Assembly: GCA_934552855.1 (NCBI GenBank)
Contig: CAKTEU010000026.1
Span: forward strand, 1-29,761
DNA: 29,761 bases
Reading direction: 5' to 3'
Source: an uncultured Eubacteriales bacterium
GTDB taxonomy: Bacteria > Bacillota > Clostridia > Oscillospirales > Acutalibacteraceae
Positions 29,481 to 29,761 of the stretch are shown here, piece by piece. The first letter of the stretch is position 1. Every line of letters begins with the position of its first letter. Made by a program: the position numbers and the translations under genes. Below the pieces are notes generated by a model. The model made no database searches, was not told where the DNA came from, and saw only the letters and a list, made by a program, of their open reading frames with translations.

Positions 29481-29761
29481 TCCTTTTTCCCACCCTTAAA
29501 AGCTTCGTGCGTTCCGTTCATCAGTTGCATTTCTTCCGTGCTGATGTTGTACCCCAGCTCCGCCAAGACTTTGTGTTCCGCTTGGAGCTTAATGTTTTCT
29601 TCGTGTTTCGGCATGATTTCGCCGTATTGTGCCGTATAAAAACCATTTCTTTCATTGTCCGAGAAAAAGGCTCTAAGCAGTTGGAGCTTCGCTTTTTTCC
29701 TGTCGTGGCAAAACCACGCTTTAACATTGGGGAGCGTAGCTGCGTAGCCATCGTTGTCCTT
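29477..29761 (-). CDS. C-terminal part of an early phage protein (N-terminus outside window)
   Basis: A frame open from the right edge encodes 94 residues to a TGA overlapping the next ATG. It includes LPNVKAWFCHDRKKAKLQLL, FFSDNERNGFYTAQYGEIMP and HKVLAELGYNISTEEMQLMN. It is basic then acidic and mostly helical. I do not recognise the family from this end alone. Its frame is preferred over an alternative frame across the same bases because of natural residue composition and the ATGA junction with the following gene. Confidence 0.65.
   Translation of the reverse strand, partial: KDNDGYAATLPNVKAWFCHDRKKAKLQLLRAFFSDNERNGFYTAQYGEIMPKHEENIKLQAEHKVLAELGYNISTEEMQLMNGTHEAFKGGKKE

Noticed and set aside
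29521..29751. A 76-codon minus-strand frame at the right edge
   Set aside because: Its Arg/Ser/Thr-rich composition is typical of an out-of-frame reading. The other frame across the same bases ends with an ATGA junction to the next gene and reads as a natural protein.
1..29761. tRNA genes, integrase, repressor, lysis genes, reverse transcriptase
   Set aside because: I looked for these on both strands and found no support. The lysis genes, and any lysogeny genes, are probably outside the window.

Overview
The window is an internal 29.8-kb piece of a tailed, contractile-tail (myovirus-type) phage or prophage. Every gene I can support lies on the minus strand, so the genome reads from high to low coordinates. 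The structural genes follow the PBSX/skin (xkd/yqb) order of Bacillota phages: a DUF1492/ArpU-like late regulator, small terminase related to Terminase_2, SPP1-type portal, MuF protein, GP20 scaffold, XkdM/XkdK tail tube and sheath, and XkdP/Q/R/S/T baseplate genes. Shine-Dalgarno sites of the AGGAGG type, moderate GC content and the gene families point to a Clostridia host, perhaps a gut species. That host call is inference. No integrase, repressor or lysis gene is in view, so temperate versus lytic lifestyle cannot be decided from this piece.

Layout in transcription order. (1) 29761-28086: a run of very small overlapping early genes, including a partial protein, two paralogous Cys-rich mini-proteins, an ASCH protein and a small zinc-finger protein. 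(2) 28080-21464: a replication/recombination block with a Rad50-like SMC-type ATPase, Sak4-like RecA-fold ATPase, DUF669 protein, SF2 helicase and a primase-helicase fusion. (3) 21463-21221: a non-coding, AT-rich, repeat-bearing stretch that is a candidate origin. (4) 21220-19830: a small unknown protein, RusA Holliday-junction resolvase, MazG-like NTP pyrophosphohydrolase and a sigma-region-4-like late regulator. (5) 19840-19622: a compact terminator/operator/promoter and a structured leader. (6) 19621-14466: TerS, TerL, portal, MuF protein with a C-terminal HExxH zinc-protease-like domain, and a small translationally coupled gene, closed by two tandem terminators. (7) 14286-1: scaffold, capsid, connectors, tail terminator, sheath, tube, frameshifted tail chaperone, tape measure, baseplate and a long appendage protein running off the left edge.

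The most interesting points are these. The MuF head protein carries a metallopeptidase-like C-terminal domain and is followed without any gap by a 75-residue gene, the architecture of a phage MuF polymorphic toxin with immunity partner. A 221-bp transposase-less inverted-repeat element sits exactly at the end of the frameshifted tail-chaperone extension, and its own terminal repeat supplies the new stop codon; the uninterrupted ancestral reading can be reconstructed. A textbook -1 slippery heptamer with a downstream hairpin lies in the tail chaperone. A strong promoter overlaps 11-bp-phased direct repeats directly behind the late regulator gene.
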